61,293 bases of DNA from a candidate division WOR-1 bacterium RIFOXYB2_FULL_37_13 (GTDB taxonomy: Bacteria > Margulisbacteria > WOR-1 > XYC2-FULL-46-14 > XYC2-FULL-37-10), in contig MEUB01000009.1 of the NCBI GenBank assembly GCA_001771535.1, forward strand, positions 1 to 61,293, read 5' to 3'. Both the position numbers and the translations under genes were made by a program. Each line of letters opens with the position of its first letter. Within the stretch, counting starts at the first letter, position 1. Shown piece after piece: positions 27,046 to 35,676 of the stretch. A model generated the notes under the pieces. That model had not been told where the DNA came from, searched no databases, and worked only from the letters and a program-made list of their open reading frames with translations.

Positions 27046-29376
27046 ATGCATCTGAAATTTCTGGAAATTAAAGGTTTCAAAACTTTTGCCGACGGCGAAA
27101 AGATTATTTTTGATTCTTCATCCGGAATTACTGCTATTGTAGGTCCAAATGGATGCGGGAAAAGCAATGTTGTTGATGCTTTTCGTTTTGTTCTTGGAGA
27201 AGCAAATATCCGCAGTCTCCGTGTAAACACGGCACAGGAAGTTATTTTTGCTGGAACCGAGACCAGAAAATCGCTGTCAATGGCTGAGGTTGCTTTAACA
27301 TTTGACAATTCCGATAAGGCCTTACCTCTTGATTACAATGAAGTTTGCGTAAAGAGAAGAACTTTTCGCGATGGAGAAAGTAAATTTTTAATTAATGGAC
27401 AATCTTGCAGGTTAAAAGATATACGGGATCTTTTTCTAGATTCCGGATTGAGCACGGAATCCCTTTCAATTATAAGCCAGGGACGTGTTGATGCCATTCT
27501 TTCTTCAAAACCTGAGGAACGCCGTTCGGTTTTTGAAGAAGTCGCAGGCATTAATAAATACAGGTTTCGAAAATCAGAAGCTGAAAGAAAGCTTATTTTA
27601 TCTGAACAAAACTTGCTTAGAATAGCTGATATTAAAATTGAAATTGGTGAACAGCTTATTTCTCTTGAGCATCAGGCAAAATCTGCCAAAGAATATAAGG
27701 AAATACAAGAGAATGTCCGCCAAATGGAATTAACTGCTTTCAAAAAACAGGCAAAACTTCTTTTGACCCGCAGAGAAATTATTGCGGAAGAAGTTGCGGT
27801 GTTACGTAAGCTTGCCGAGGAAAGAGAAGAAGAACGCTTAAAACTAAAGGAAGAGAGAGAAGGAAAGCAGAAGATTTTACAACAGCTTGAAATTGAGCTG
27901 AATCAGATTTTTTTAAATCTGGAAAAGATTAAAGATTTAATAGAAGAAGAACGGGGGAATCTCATTATTGAAAAAGAGAGGCATCTTTTTGAAGAAAAAA
28001 ACAAAGTCCGCGACCTTAAAGAAGAAGAACGATTTTTATCTTATGCGATCAAGAATGTGACGGATGGGCTAAAAACCCTTTATGCAAAAAAACAAGAGAT
28101 TGGGGATAAGAGGCGTGAAGCCTCATCTGTAAATTTAGATGAGTTTGGAGATTTTCAGGAAGCTGTCAGGCTTACGGTTGAAATATCTCAAAAACTCAAA
28201 ACAATACTTGTTGATTACTTTGGAAAATCCTGGGAAGAGTTAAAAGAAGATGTTTCAGTAGAAAAATTCCGCAAACTTTTGGATGTTGAATCCCAGGGGA
28301 TAGAAAAAGAAATAGCGGTTCAAAGCGAAGAGTTGAAAGCCAAGAATACGCAACTTAATAATTTGGCAGTTGATATATCTGCTGCGGAAAATAAATTAAC
28401 GGAATTGGTTAAACAGACCGAAGATTTTGAAAAAACTCCGCTGAGCGAAGAAACTTCAAAGCTCCAAGCTGAAAAAAATTCTTTAGAAAAGCAAAAAAAT
28501 GAACTAAAAATAAGGAAAGATGAAATTGTTAATGTTCTTCATGAGTTAAATAACGCGGCATTTGATGAAGTCAGTGGAGATGGGCAATCGTCTGATCTTT
28601 TAAGAAAAGAGGTTTCTCTGGCAAAAATAGAGACAGAATTGGCTCAAATTGAAAAATTTGTAGAAGAGGAATATTCTCTTTTGTTCGCGGATCTTCTGTC
28701 TTTTGATGAAGAAGCTTTGGGTGCCAATAAAAACAAAAAAGAGATAGAAGAACTTAAAAAAAAGTTGAGGGCATTGGAACCTGTTAATCTTCTTGCTATA
28801 GATGAGTTTGAAAAATGCAAAGAACGGCATATTTTTATTGAAACACAGCATCAGGATATTTTATTAGCTCGAGAAAACCTAAAGACACTTATTACCGAGT
28901 TGGATATTAAAGCGCGTGAAGACTTCCAAAAAGCAATTGGGGTTATAGCAGGCAATTTTTCTTCTGTTTTTTCCGAGCTGTTTGAAGGTGGAGAGGCCAA
29001 AATAATGATGGAAGAAGGGAAAGATGCTTTAGCTGCGGGCATTGAAATTTCCGTGCGTCCAAATGGTCGTAAATGGCTGAATATCTCTTTACTTTCCGGA
29101 GGGGAAAGGTCTTTGACTGCCATTGCCCTTCTTTTTGCCATATTAAAAACTTCGCCCAGCCCTCTTTGTATTTTAGATGAAGTTGATGCTGCGCTTGATG
29201 ATTCAAATATTGCCAGATTTACTTCATACCTAAAAAATTTTTCTCAGGCTTCTCAAATGCTGGTTATTACTCATAGCAAACGGACAATGGCTGTAGCAGA
29301 TTCAATTTATGGCATAACAATGGAAGAGCCTGGCATTTCAAAGGTTATTTCTATGAAACTCGAAAAGGTGGGATAG
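27046..29376 (+). CDS. smc: SMC chromosome segregation protein, short form without recognisable hinge
   Basis: A 776-residue SMC; bacterial SMCs are usually about 1,150-1,200. The N-terminal head is complete: Walker A GPNGCGKSN at 33-41, the Q-loop SIISQGRVDAI at 141-151, and FEEVAGINKYRFRK. The C-terminal head has LEPVNLLAIDEFE (577-589), signature LSGGERSLTA (683-692) and Walker B PLCILDEVDAAL (706-717). Coiled-coil runs at about 175-360 and 415-600. Between them lies only a ~60-residue segment (361-420) with no glycine-rich hinge and no CxxC hook. ScpA and ScpB are encoded at 40.6-41.9 kb. The reading frame is uninterrupted, so this is not a frameshift product. Confidence 0.9.
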   Translation: MHLKFLEIKGFKTFADGEKIIFDSSSGITAIVGPNGCGKSNVVDAFRFVLGEANIRSLRVNTAQEVIFAGTETRKSLSMAEVALTFDNSDKALPLDYNEVCVKRRTFRDGESKFLINGQSCRLKDIRDLFLDSGLSTESLSIISQGRVDAILSSKPEERRSVFEEVAGINKYRFRKSEAERKLILSEQNLLRIADIKIEIGEQLISLEHQAKSAKEYKEIQENVRQMELTAFKKQAKLLLTRREIIAEEVAVLRKLAEEREEERLKLKEEREGKQKILQQLEIELNQIFLNLEKIKDLIEEERGNLIIEKERHLFEEKNKVRDLKEEERFLSYAIKNVTDGLKTLYAKKQEIGDKRREASSVNLDEFGDFQEAVRLTVEISQKLKTILVDYFGKSWEELKEDVSVEKFRKLLDVESQGIEKEIAVQSEELKAKNTQLNNLAVDISAAENKLTELVKQTEDFEKTPLSEETSKLQAEKNSLEKQKNELKIRKDEIVNVLHELNNAAFDEVSGDGQSSDLLRKEVSLAKIETELAQIEKFVEEEYSLLFADLLSFDEEALGANKNKKEIEELKKKLRALEPVNLLAIDEFEKCKERHIFIETQHQDILLARENLKTLITELDIKAREDFQKAIGVIAGNFSSVFSELFEGGEAKIMMEEGKDALAAGIEISVRPNGRKWLNISLLSGGERSLTAIALLFAILKTSPSPLCILDEVDAALDDSNIARFTSYLKNFSQASQMLVITHSKRTMAVADSIYGITMEEPGISKVISMKLEKVG

Positions 29377-29386
29377 CCAAGGGCGT

Positions 29387-32152
29387 ATGCTAGTTAACCA
29401 ATTAAATTGCTTTGCCGGTTATTTGAGAAAAAATATTCGACAGATCAAATTGGTTAATATGCTGATTTGTCTCGGATTGTTCTTTTTGTTCTTATCTTTC
29501 TATTCCGCTTTTTCAGAATATGTTGCTTCTCCTAATTATCCGACCTCTTTATGGAAAGAAGGGGGAGTTGTTGTTAATGATTCAATAGGAAATACTCTTC
29601 AACAGCATCCTAAACTTGTCAGGTCAGGAGCCTCTAATAATATTTTGGTTTTTGAAGATTTTCGTGATGGAAATGCCGACCTGTATATCCAAAAAATAAA
29701 CGATGAAGGGAGCCGCCTTTGGGGGAAAAGTGCTTTTCCATTGGCAAAATTTAAGAATGAACAAATATTTCCTCAAATTGCCGCTGATGGCATAGGTGGG
29801 GCTTTTATTGTCTGGCAGGATAACAGGAGCAAAGACTTTGACATTTATCTGCAAAGAGTGGATGCGAACGGGGCGCTTTTATTTCCAAAGAACGGAATTC
29901 CTGTATGCACTGAAAAAGGAGGGCAGGTTTTCCCTCAACTTGTTGCGGATGGAAAGGGAGGGGTGATAGTTACATGGTTTGATTACCGATCAGGGGAGGA
30001 AGATATTTATGCCCAAAGGATTACTTCAAAAGGAGAGCTTCTTTGGTCTATAAATGGAGTTCCTGTTTGTAAAGAAAAAGCCACTCAATGGTATCCTAAA
30101 CTTGTTGATGATGGGGAGGGTGGCGCTTTTTTTGTATGGGCGGACAGGAGATCAGGAGATTTTGATATTTATGCGCAACAACTTGATGCAAAAGGAACCT
30201 TATTATGGCCGGCGTCCGGCATTGCTGTGTGCAGAGCGGAGGGAAATCAAGACAAGCCTCAAATAGTAAGAAATGACAACGACAGAATCTTTATTGCCTG
30301 GTCAGATGGAAGACCAAGAGAGCCTGGCGTGTTTGTTCAAAGTTTAGATTATAATGGCAAGAATTTTTTTGCTCAGAATGGAATTAGGGTTGCCAATAAT
30401 TTTGTAAAAGAAACTACTCCCTGCATTATAAAAGACACGAAGGGAGGATGCCTGGTAGTTTGGAGTGATTCACACGCCGGTGATTCGGATGTTTATATGC
30501 AAAAAGTTTCACAGAATGGTGAGATGTTGTGGGGGGAAGCCTCGCGCCCTGTTATCAGTAAAAGCGGTCTTCAGGAAAATCCGATTATTTTTGGTGATTC
30601 TCCCTTCTATGTTGCATGGGAAGAATCATCGGGGAAAGCTCAAAAGATATATTTGCAAAAAATAACAGAAGATGGTTATCTGATTTTTGATAAAGAAGGC
30701 ATTCTATTGTCAGAGGGGGAACATAGCGCGCAGCAGATGGATGTTTCTGTTGATAAAGACGGAGATGTTAACTTTTGTTTCCAGGATAACAAAGAAGGGA
30801 ATTTTGATATTTATGCCCAAAAAATATCAAAAGGGGGAGGATATTCCTGGGGGAAGGAGGGAAGAGTCATAAATAATGTTTCCGGTTCTGTTATCCAGCA
30901 GAATTTCAAAGTAATTGGAGAGGAAGATGATTCTTTTTATTTTGTTTTCGAGGATAAGCGTTCCGGTTTTTTTAATGTTTACGCTCAAAAACTTAATTTG
31001 CAGGGTTTTCTTCTTTGGGATACAAATGGCGTTTGTGTTGAAAAAGAGTTTTTTGATCAGAAAAATCCTGATGTAGCGTTGGACGGAAGGGGAGGCGCGT
31101 ATGTTGTTTGGGAAGATTACAGAAATTATTCTAATCCAAAAATTTATCTTCAGCATTTTAATCAGGAGGGAGAATCATTTTTGCAAAGTGGGGTGGTTCT
31201 TACCCCCAAGCTAGCCTTCGCAAAACAGAGGCAGCCAAAAATTATTTATGATGGGAATGGAGGAGCTGTTATTGTTTTTGTGAACGAGGGTGAAGGCGGA
31301 ACAGCTATATATGCTCAGAGAGTAAACTCAAAAGGAGAACTTTTGTGGGGGGATGAAGGGAAAATATTAAGCAAATTTGCGGGTAGGCTGGAGGAACCTC
31401 TAATTGATTCAAAATCCTTGATTTCTGTTTGGACTGATTATAGAAAAGGGGATCGAAACTCTGATATTTACGCGCAAAAAGTAGATTTATCCGGTAAAAC
31501 ATTATTGGCAAATAATGGTGCAGCCATTTGTGAAGCTCCTGATTTACAAAGTGATGTTGTGCTTGTTAATGATGCGGGGCTGGGGGTTATTGTAGGATGG
31601 ACAGATAAGGGAAGTGGGAATTTTGATATTTACGCTCAAAAGGTTGGGGTTGAAGGCAATCCTCTTTGGATAAAAGACGGAGTTCCCGTCTGTCAGGTAG
31701 GAAGAACTCAGCAGCGTCCGAAAATTATTTCTCTTTCAGGCGGATCATCCTTTTTTGTCTGGGAAGATTTTCGTTTTGGCAATTGGGATATTTTTGGGCA
31801 GGAGCTGGATTCGCAAGGGAGGGTACAACAGTTTGGAGAAACAGGAAAAGATGGAGTAGCAATTTGTACAGTACCGGGGACGCAGTATTCTCCGGAGATC
31901 ATAAATCTGGGCAAAAACAAGCTGATTGCATGGGAAGATTATCGGGATGGAAAAGTTTATAGCATTTATTTGCAGGCTTTGGATAATAAAAATTCCACTA
32001 TTTTTGACAAAAATGGCATTTTAATAAAAGAAACGAGAGCAGGAGCCCGTTTACCTCAACTTGTTTCCGTGGGATCCAGAGCTTTTCTCTTGGCATGGGA
32101 AGATTATAATAACGGGGGAAGATCTATCATGGCGCAAAAATTTAGGTTTTAG
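29387..32152 (+). CDS. Large secreted repeat protein, probable beta-propeller
   Basis: A 921-residue protein. An N-terminal hydrophobic segment (LVNMLICLGLFFLFLSFYSAF) is a signal peptide or anchor after a ~22-residue leader; the ATG at 29459 is an alternative start. The rest is 16 repeats of about 53 residues with the pattern 'P.i..dg.GG.fvvW.D.RsgdfDIYaQkvd..G.llW...G..vc'. Examples are GGAFIVWQDNRSKDFDIYLQ and GGAFFVWADRRSGDFDIYAQ. The repeat length and W.D motifs suit propeller blades, possibly two eight-bladed propellers, which is inference. It begins ten bases after smc and may be read through from it. Probably a surface-binding protein. Confidence 0.75.
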   Translation: MLVNQLNCFAGYLRKNIRQIKLVNMLICLGLFFLFLSFYSAFSEYVASPNYPTSLWKEGGVVVNDSIGNTLQQHPKLVRSGASNNILVFEDFRDGNADLYIQKINDEGSRLWGKSAFPLAKFKNEQIFPQIAADGIGGAFIVWQDNRSKDFDIYLQRVDANGALLFPKNGIPVCTEKGGQVFPQLVADGKGGVIVTWFDYRSGEEDIYAQRITSKGELLWSINGVPVCKEKATQWYPKLVDDGEGGAFFVWADRRSGDFDIYAQQLDAKGTLLWPASGIAVCRAEGNQDKPQIVRNDNDRIFIAWSDGRPREPGVFVQSLDYNGKNFFAQNGIRVANNFVKETTPCIIKDTKGGCLVVWSDSHAGDSDVYMQKVSQNGEMLWGEASRPVISKSGLQENPIIFGDSPFYVAWEESSGKAQKIYLQKITEDGYLIFDKEGILLSEGEHSAQQMDVSVDKDGDVNFCFQDNKEGNFDIYAQKISKGGGYSWGKEGRVINNVSGSVIQQNFKVIGEEDDSFYFVFEDKRSGFFNVYAQKLNLQGFLLWDTNGVCVEKEFFDQKNPDVALDGRGGAYVVWEDYRNYSNPKIYLQHFNQEGESFLQSGVVLTPKLAFAKQRQPKIIYDGNGGAVIVFVNEGEGGTAIYAQRVNSKGELLWGDEGKILSKFAGRLEEPLIDSKSLISVWTDYRKGDRNSDIYAQKVDLSGKTLLANNGAAICEAPDLQSDVVLVNDAGLGVIVGWTDKGSGNFDIYAQKVGVEGNPLWIKDGVPVCQVGRTQQRPKIISLSGGSSFFVWEDFRFGNWDIFGQELDSQGRVQQFGETGKDGVAICTVPGTQYSPEIINLGKNKLIAWEDYRDGKVYSIYLQALDNKNSTIFDKNGILIKETRAGARLPQLVSVGSRAFLLAWEDYNNGGRSIMAQKFRF

Positions 32153-32176
32153 CTTATTGCCGCGCTATTTCCATCC

Positions 32177-32205
32177 TTGAAAGTACGGTAAAATTTCTGT
32201 AGAAT
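32177..32205 (+). promoter_or_regulatory. Promoter of tRNA-Phe
   Basis: TTGAAA at 32177-32182 and TAGAAT at 32200-32205, separated by 17 bases. This places the transcription start about 18 bases before the mature tRNA. It lies just after the stop of the repeat protein gene. Confidence 0.55.
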
Positions 32206-32230
32206 TATAAAAGGTCAAGGTTTCTTTCGT

Positions 32231-32303
32231 GCCGCGGTAGCTCAGTTGGTAGAGCAGTAGCCTGAAAAGCTATGTGTCGGCGGTTCAATTCCGCCCTGCG
32301 GCA
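32231..32303 (+). tRNA. tRNA-Phe (GAA)
   Basis: A 73-base cloverleaf: acceptor gccgcgg pairs with ctgcggc with one G-U pair, the D arm has GCTCAGTTGGTAGAGC, the anticodon stem gtagc/gctat encloses loop CTGAAAA with anticodon GAA, and the T arm is ggcgg-TTCAATT-ccgcc. The CCA end is not encoded. A run of six T follows directly and may serve as a terminator. Confidence 0.95.
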
Positions 32304-32430
32304 TTTTTTATAATGCAATTTTTTTTGCTCTTTTTCTTCCCCTTTAAAAATTCCAAAAATGTTGTAAAATGAAGGTTGTAAATAGTGGTTAGTTTTATTT
32401 TTTGATTTGAAAGTTAAGAAGGAGGAATTA

Positions 32431-33147
32431 ATGAAGCTCTTTTTAAAAATAGAAGCTCTGTTCCCGTCGCTTTTTCTTTTTACCCTGTTTATTGTTAATA
32501 GATCCTCATCGGCTGAGTCCCCTGGGCTTAAAGATGTTTTAACGCAGCAATCGTTTTCTTTTAATTGGGCTGCGGTTCTTCTTGGTGTTTTGCTTATATT
32601 AACATCAGGAGCTGTTTTTTTTGCCGCAAAAACCTATATGGGTCACAGAAAAAACAAAAAGAAGGACAATGAAGAAGCTGTTGAAAAAAAAGATTCTTTT
32701 ATTTCCGAAGTTGAGGCTAAGCTTTCATTTGTTTCTGCGGAACTGAAAAGCAAAGAAATGGAAAGTGAAAACCTTAAAAATGAACTCAAAAAAATGAATG
32801 AAATAATTGGTGAAAGGATTAAAAATGAAGAGCTTTTGAAAAAGAGCGCCATAGAGCTTCGCAAGGAACAGGGAAAAATCCTTGCCGAGAAAGATCGGCT
32901 TTCCCAGGAATTAAGCAGGCAGAACTCATCGAAGCTTTTTGGCGCCCACGATATTGATATTGAAGAGATAATTGTTGTTGAAGGCGATGTGTTTGGTAAA
33001 GAAAAAAATAGGAAAACAGAAAAAGAAGCGCAGGACAGAGGGGAGCTTGCTTTAAAACAAATTATTCAGGATGAAACAAAAAAAAATAAAAAGTCGAAAA
33101 TTTTAAAGAAAAAAAATGGAAGGAAAAAAAAGGTGGAAATTCAATGA
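32431..33147 (+). CDS. Membrane-anchored coiled-coil protein of unknown function
   Basis: A 238-residue protein. The start is the ATG at 32431 behind AAGGAGG. An N-terminal signal-like segment (LFPSLFLFTLFIVNRSSSA) is followed by a clear transmembrane helix (WAAVLLGVLLILTSGAVFFAA), a charged coiled coil of about 100 residues rich in Glu/Lys heptads, and a strongly basic tail (KKNKKSKILKKKNGRKKK). The topology suggests a cytoplasmic coiled coil and basic tail, which could touch DNA, RNA or phospholipid. It is the first gene of a three-gene envelope operon and overlaps the next by four bases. Confidence 0.55.
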   Translation: MKLFLKIEALFPSLFLFTLFIVNRSSSAESPGLKDVLTQQSFSFNWAAVLLGVLLILTSGAVFFAAKTYMGHRKNKKKDNEEAVEKKDSFISEVEAKLSFVSAELKSKEMESENLKNELKKMNEIIGERIKNEELLKKSAIELRKEQGKILAEKDRLSQELSRQNSSKLFGAHDIDIEEIIVVEGDVFGKEKNRKTEKEAQDRGELALKQIIQDETKKNKKSKILKKKNGRKKKVEIQ

Positions 33148-33749
33148 AAAAGCTTGTTCTTTTTATATTGATTATTTTTGTTGCAGCATCCGCGGCATAT
33201 GCCAGGTTGACTTTTTATCTCGTAGATAATTTTGAAGATGGGATACTGTCAAACAGATGGTATGTATTTGACAAGATAAGCGCTTCTGTCGTGCCTAACC
33301 CTGAAAGCAAAGAAGAAGATTCTGTCGCGGAAGCTTGCGGTGACAAGGTTTTAAAGTTGGAAGGAAAAACTTCAGGCTGGTACGTAGGAGGCATGGGAAC
33401 TATTTTAGGTATTGATGGGGCGGATTATTCCCGTATGGTTATAGATATTTATGGAAGTAAGTCTTTTGGTAAAATAAAATTAGAACTTTTTGAGAAAAAT
33501 GGCCAAGAAGGGACAAATGAAAATGAAAAAGAAACTAAATGGGTAGTTGAAATTCCTGTTCTTGGAAAAGGGTTTACAAGATATTCTGTTCCTTTGTCGG
33601 CATTTTATAACGAAGATACGAAAGACTCTGACGTTGTTTTCCATGGGACTAATGGTGGAAACATATCGAAATTACAGGTCATATTTGTTTCAGCGACAAA
33701 AGAAGGGGTTTTTGATTGTGCTGTTGATAATATAATGTTTACTTTTTAA
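33144..33749 (+). CDS. Secreted carbohydrate-binding-like (CBM11/CIA30-like) protein
   Basis: A 201-residue protein with a signal peptide (KKLVLFILIIFVAASAAYA). The mature part is a single beta-sandwich: LVDNFEDGILSNRWYVFD at the start, YSRMVIDIYGSKSFGKIKLELF in the middle and FDCAVDNIMFTF at the end. This 'nFEd.....W' plus terminal 'iDNi.f' pattern is shared by CBM11 and CIA30-type sugar-binding folds. No catalytic module is attached. The ATG overlaps the upstream stop by four bases. A glycan or lipid ligand is plausible but not shown. Confidence 0.6.
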   Translation: MKKLVLFILIIFVAASAAYARLTFYLVDNFEDGILSNRWYVFDKISASVVPNPESKEEDSVAEACGDKVLKLEGKTSGWYVGGMGTILGIDGADYSRMVIDIYGSKSFGKIKLELFEKNGQEGTNENEKETKWVVEIPVLGKGFTRYSVPLSAFYNEDTKDSDVVFHGTNGGNISKLQVIFVSATKEGVFDCAVDNIMFTF

Positions 33750-33771
33750 TAGAAAAATAAAGGGGGAGTAG

Positions 33772-35259
33772 ATGAAAAAAATATTTTTATTATTATTGTC
33801 TGTTTTGTTGTTTGTTGGAGGAACAGCATCTTTTGCTATTTCGTTTAAGGATTTTGACGAACAGGGGGTGAGCCTAAAAGCAGGGCCTACGGACGCAGTT
33901 GAAAATTTGTCTATTGCCTGGGTTGAAACGGCTCTCTATCCAAAAAATGTTGAAAAAGGGCGCGAGATTTTTGTTGAAGTAAAGCTTACATCAAAAATGG
34001 AAAGAGTTTTTGCGGAGCTTGATTTTGGGGACACCTCTGAAAAAGTCGAGCTTTCTTCGAGTGATGGATTTTCCTGGACGAATGTATCTAAAACTCCTAT
34101 GGAAATAAAACCAGGAAGCCATTTAGCCAAAATAACCATTGAGAATAAAAAAGGGAAACAAATTACCAGGACGTTGGATTTTGCTGTTTTGCCTGATACT
34201 CCAAGCTCGGCTCAGGCGCCGGAATTTGACGTAACAGCTTTGACCGATGTTTATATTGTGAAAGAAGGCGGCGAGATAAAAAAGTTATCAAAAGGCGAAA
34301 AAGTAACGGCTCTTTTTAAGGCTCCTTTTTATCGGGTAAAACTTGATAATGGGACGGAGGGTTGGATTGAAGCCTCGAAAGTGAACGAACCTACAGAAGA
34401 ATTTTATCTTAAGGGCTATAAATTTTATAGTTCTCGAGATTATAAAATGGCAGAGATATATTATTTACAAGCAGTCAGATTGGATCCTTCTCATACAAAA
34501 GCGCGTTATTGGCTTGCAAAAAGTTATATAAAACAAGGTAAAAATTTATTGGCTAAAGATCAGCTGAAAGAAGTCTTGGCGCAAAATTCCAACTTCCCCG
34601 GAGCCAGAGAATTAGCTTCTTTGGTTGTAGAAGATTATTATAGTGCGGCTGAGAGGGATATAAAAAACAAAGAATACAAAAAAGCATTAATTAGCCTTAA
34701 TAATATAGTGGACATTAATCCTGGCATGATTTCAGCATGGATAAGGATTGGAGAAACTTATCGAGCCATGGGGCTTCAAACTGATGCAAAAGTTGCCTGG
34801 AGAGAAGCATTAAAGATTGACCCTGAAGATAAGCAGGCAAGGCTTCTCTTAGGTTATAAAGATAATGTTGTTACAGCCAGCATTGAGAAACATCCAAGGG
34901 TTGTTGTCGCTTCTTCTTCAAAAGTTAAAAATGATCTTACAAGCAATAAAAACAGTGTTTCTGAAGATTTTGTGAAAAAATCGATCCAATTAGTTCAAAA
35001 TGCGAAAACTTCAAGAGGAACAGAAGTTGCTTCAGCGATTAAATCTGTTATGGCATTGACTAAGTCTTTGGGTACAAAAATTAATGAAGATGGATGGAAG
35101 GTTTCTGCGGTAGGAAATGGTTTTTTGGTGCAATATGCATGTCGTCAGGAGCGTAAGGGAAGAATTGAAGCTGAAAATTTTGATTGGAAAATAGATCCTG
35201 ACACTCGCCGTATTATGGCGATAAATGATAATTCCAAGCTATTGATGAGCAGATGGTGA
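33772..35259 (+). CDS. Secreted SH3-like and TPR-repeat protein
   Basis: A 495-residue protein, ATG behind GGGGGAG. Signal peptide at 1-22. A beta-sandwich region fills residues 40-145, an SH3-like domain about 155-200 (KEGGEIKKLSKGEKVTALF, then GTEGWIEASKV), and tetratricopeptide repeats about 205-355 (FYSSRDYKMAEIYYLQAVRL, MISAWIRIGETYRAMGLQTD). The C terminus is a small beta domain (GNGFLVQYACRQERKGRIEAENF). TPR proteins in the periplasm usually assemble complexes. It follows the CBM-like gene by 22 bases and probably works with it in the envelope. Confidence 0.65.
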   Translation: MKKIFLLLLSVLLFVGGTASFAISFKDFDEQGVSLKAGPTDAVENLSIAWVETALYPKNVEKGREIFVEVKLTSKMERVFAELDFGDTSEKVELSSSDGFSWTNVSKTPMEIKPGSHLAKITIENKKGKQITRTLDFAVLPDTPSSAQAPEFDVTALTDVYIVKEGGEIKKLSKGEKVTALFKAPFYRVKLDNGTEGWIEASKVNEPTEEFYLKGYKFYSSRDYKMAEIYYLQAVRLDPSHTKARYWLAKSYIKQGKNLLAKDQLKEVLAQNSNFPGARELASLVVEDYYSAAERDIKNKEYKKALISLNNIVDINPGMISAWIRIGETYRAMGLQTDAKVAWREALKIDPEDKQARLLLGYKDNVVTASIEKHPRVVVASSSKVKNDLTSNKNSVSEDFVKKSIQLVQNAKTSRGTEVASAIKSVMALTKSLGTKINEDGWKVSAVGNGFLVQYACRQERKGRIEAENFDWKIDPDTRRIMAINDNSKLLMSRW

Positions 35260-35281
35260 TAAGTCTACAATAAACGAATAC

Positions 35282-35354
35282 GCCGACGTAGCTCAGTTGG
35301 TAGAGCAGCTGTTTCGTAAACAGCAGGTCAGCGGTTCGATCCCGCTCGTCGGCT
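35282..35354 (+). tRNA. tRNA-Thr (CGT)
   Basis: Acceptor gccgacg pairs with cgtcggc; the D arm has GCTCAGTTGGTAGAGC; the anticodon stem gctgt/acagc encloses loop TTCGTAA, anticodon CGT (reads ACG); the T arm is agcgg-TTCGATC-ccgct. Length 73 bases, CCA not encoded. Confidence 0.93.
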
Positions 35355-35362
35355 GCTAATTT

Positions 35363-35385
35363 AATGTCCAAGTTCCAATGTCCAA
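35363..35385. repeat. Short repeat, inverted relative to copy at 35634
   Basis: Reads AATGTCCAAGTTCCAATGTC and on to position 35385. Its reverse complement resembles the tandem ATTGGACA units at 35634-35672, so inverted copies flank tRNA-Thr(TGT). Confidence 0.5.
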
Positions 35386-35387
35386 GG

Positions 35388-35410
35388 ATTATATCGCTTT
35401 GCGATATAAT
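35388..35410. repeat. Perfect 10-bp palindrome with 3-base loop
   Basis: ATTATATCGC, loop TTT, GCGATATAAT. There is no T-run after it, so it is not an ordinary terminator. The right arm contains a TATAAT box. Confidence 0.7.
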
Positions 35411-35544
35411 ATAGGGATTGGGATTTATGATATAATTAAAGGTCTGTTGCTAAATGCAGGGTTTAGATAAATGAAAAGTTTTTTAGGTGTTTATTGTCGA
35501 TCGGTTGCGCGGCTCGAATCGGTTCCCAGGTCATAGGCTAAGAT

Positions 35545-35617
35545 GCCGATGTAGCTCAATTGGTAGAGCAACTGATTTGTAATCAGTAGGTTGGTGGTTC
35601 AAGTCCACTCGTCGGCT
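35545..35617 (+). tRNA. tRNA-Thr (TGT)
   Basis: Acceptor gccgatg pairs with cgtcggc with one T-G pair; the anticodon stem actga/tcagt encloses TTTGTAA, anticodon TGT (reads ACA); the T arm is ggtgg-TTCAAGT-ccact. A TGATATAAT box at about 35428-35436 could start a transcript with a ~100-base leader. The 190 bases between the two tRNA-Thr genes contain no convincing protein gene. Confidence 0.93.
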
Positions 35618-35633
35618 TTTATTATGAAAGTTT

Positions 35634-35672
35634 ATTGGAAATTGGAAATTGGACATTGGACATTGGACATTA
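35634..35672. repeat. Tandem 8-bp repeat ATTGGACA/ATTGGAAA
   Basis: Two ATTGGAA-type units followed by three ATTGGACA-type units, immediately upstream of the holA start. Related in inverted orientation to 35363-35385. Confidence 0.6.
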
Positions 35673-35676
35673 AAAC

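Noticed and set aside
27046-29376. Short SMC as a frameshifted or split gene, or a Rad50/SbcC homologue
   Set aside because: The frame is continuous from the canonical N terminus to the C-terminal Walker B; the motifs (LEPVNLLAIDEFE, LSGGERSLTA) are SMC-type, and no CxxC hook is present.
29387-32152. CRISPR or DNA-level tandem repeats
   Set aside because: The repeats are conserved at the protein level (53 residues) but diverged at DNA level; no CRISPR array was seen anywhere in the window.
35388-35410. Palindrome as a rho-independent terminator of tRNA-Thr(CGT)
   Set aside because: The stem is AT-rich and is followed by ATAGGGATT rather than a T-run.
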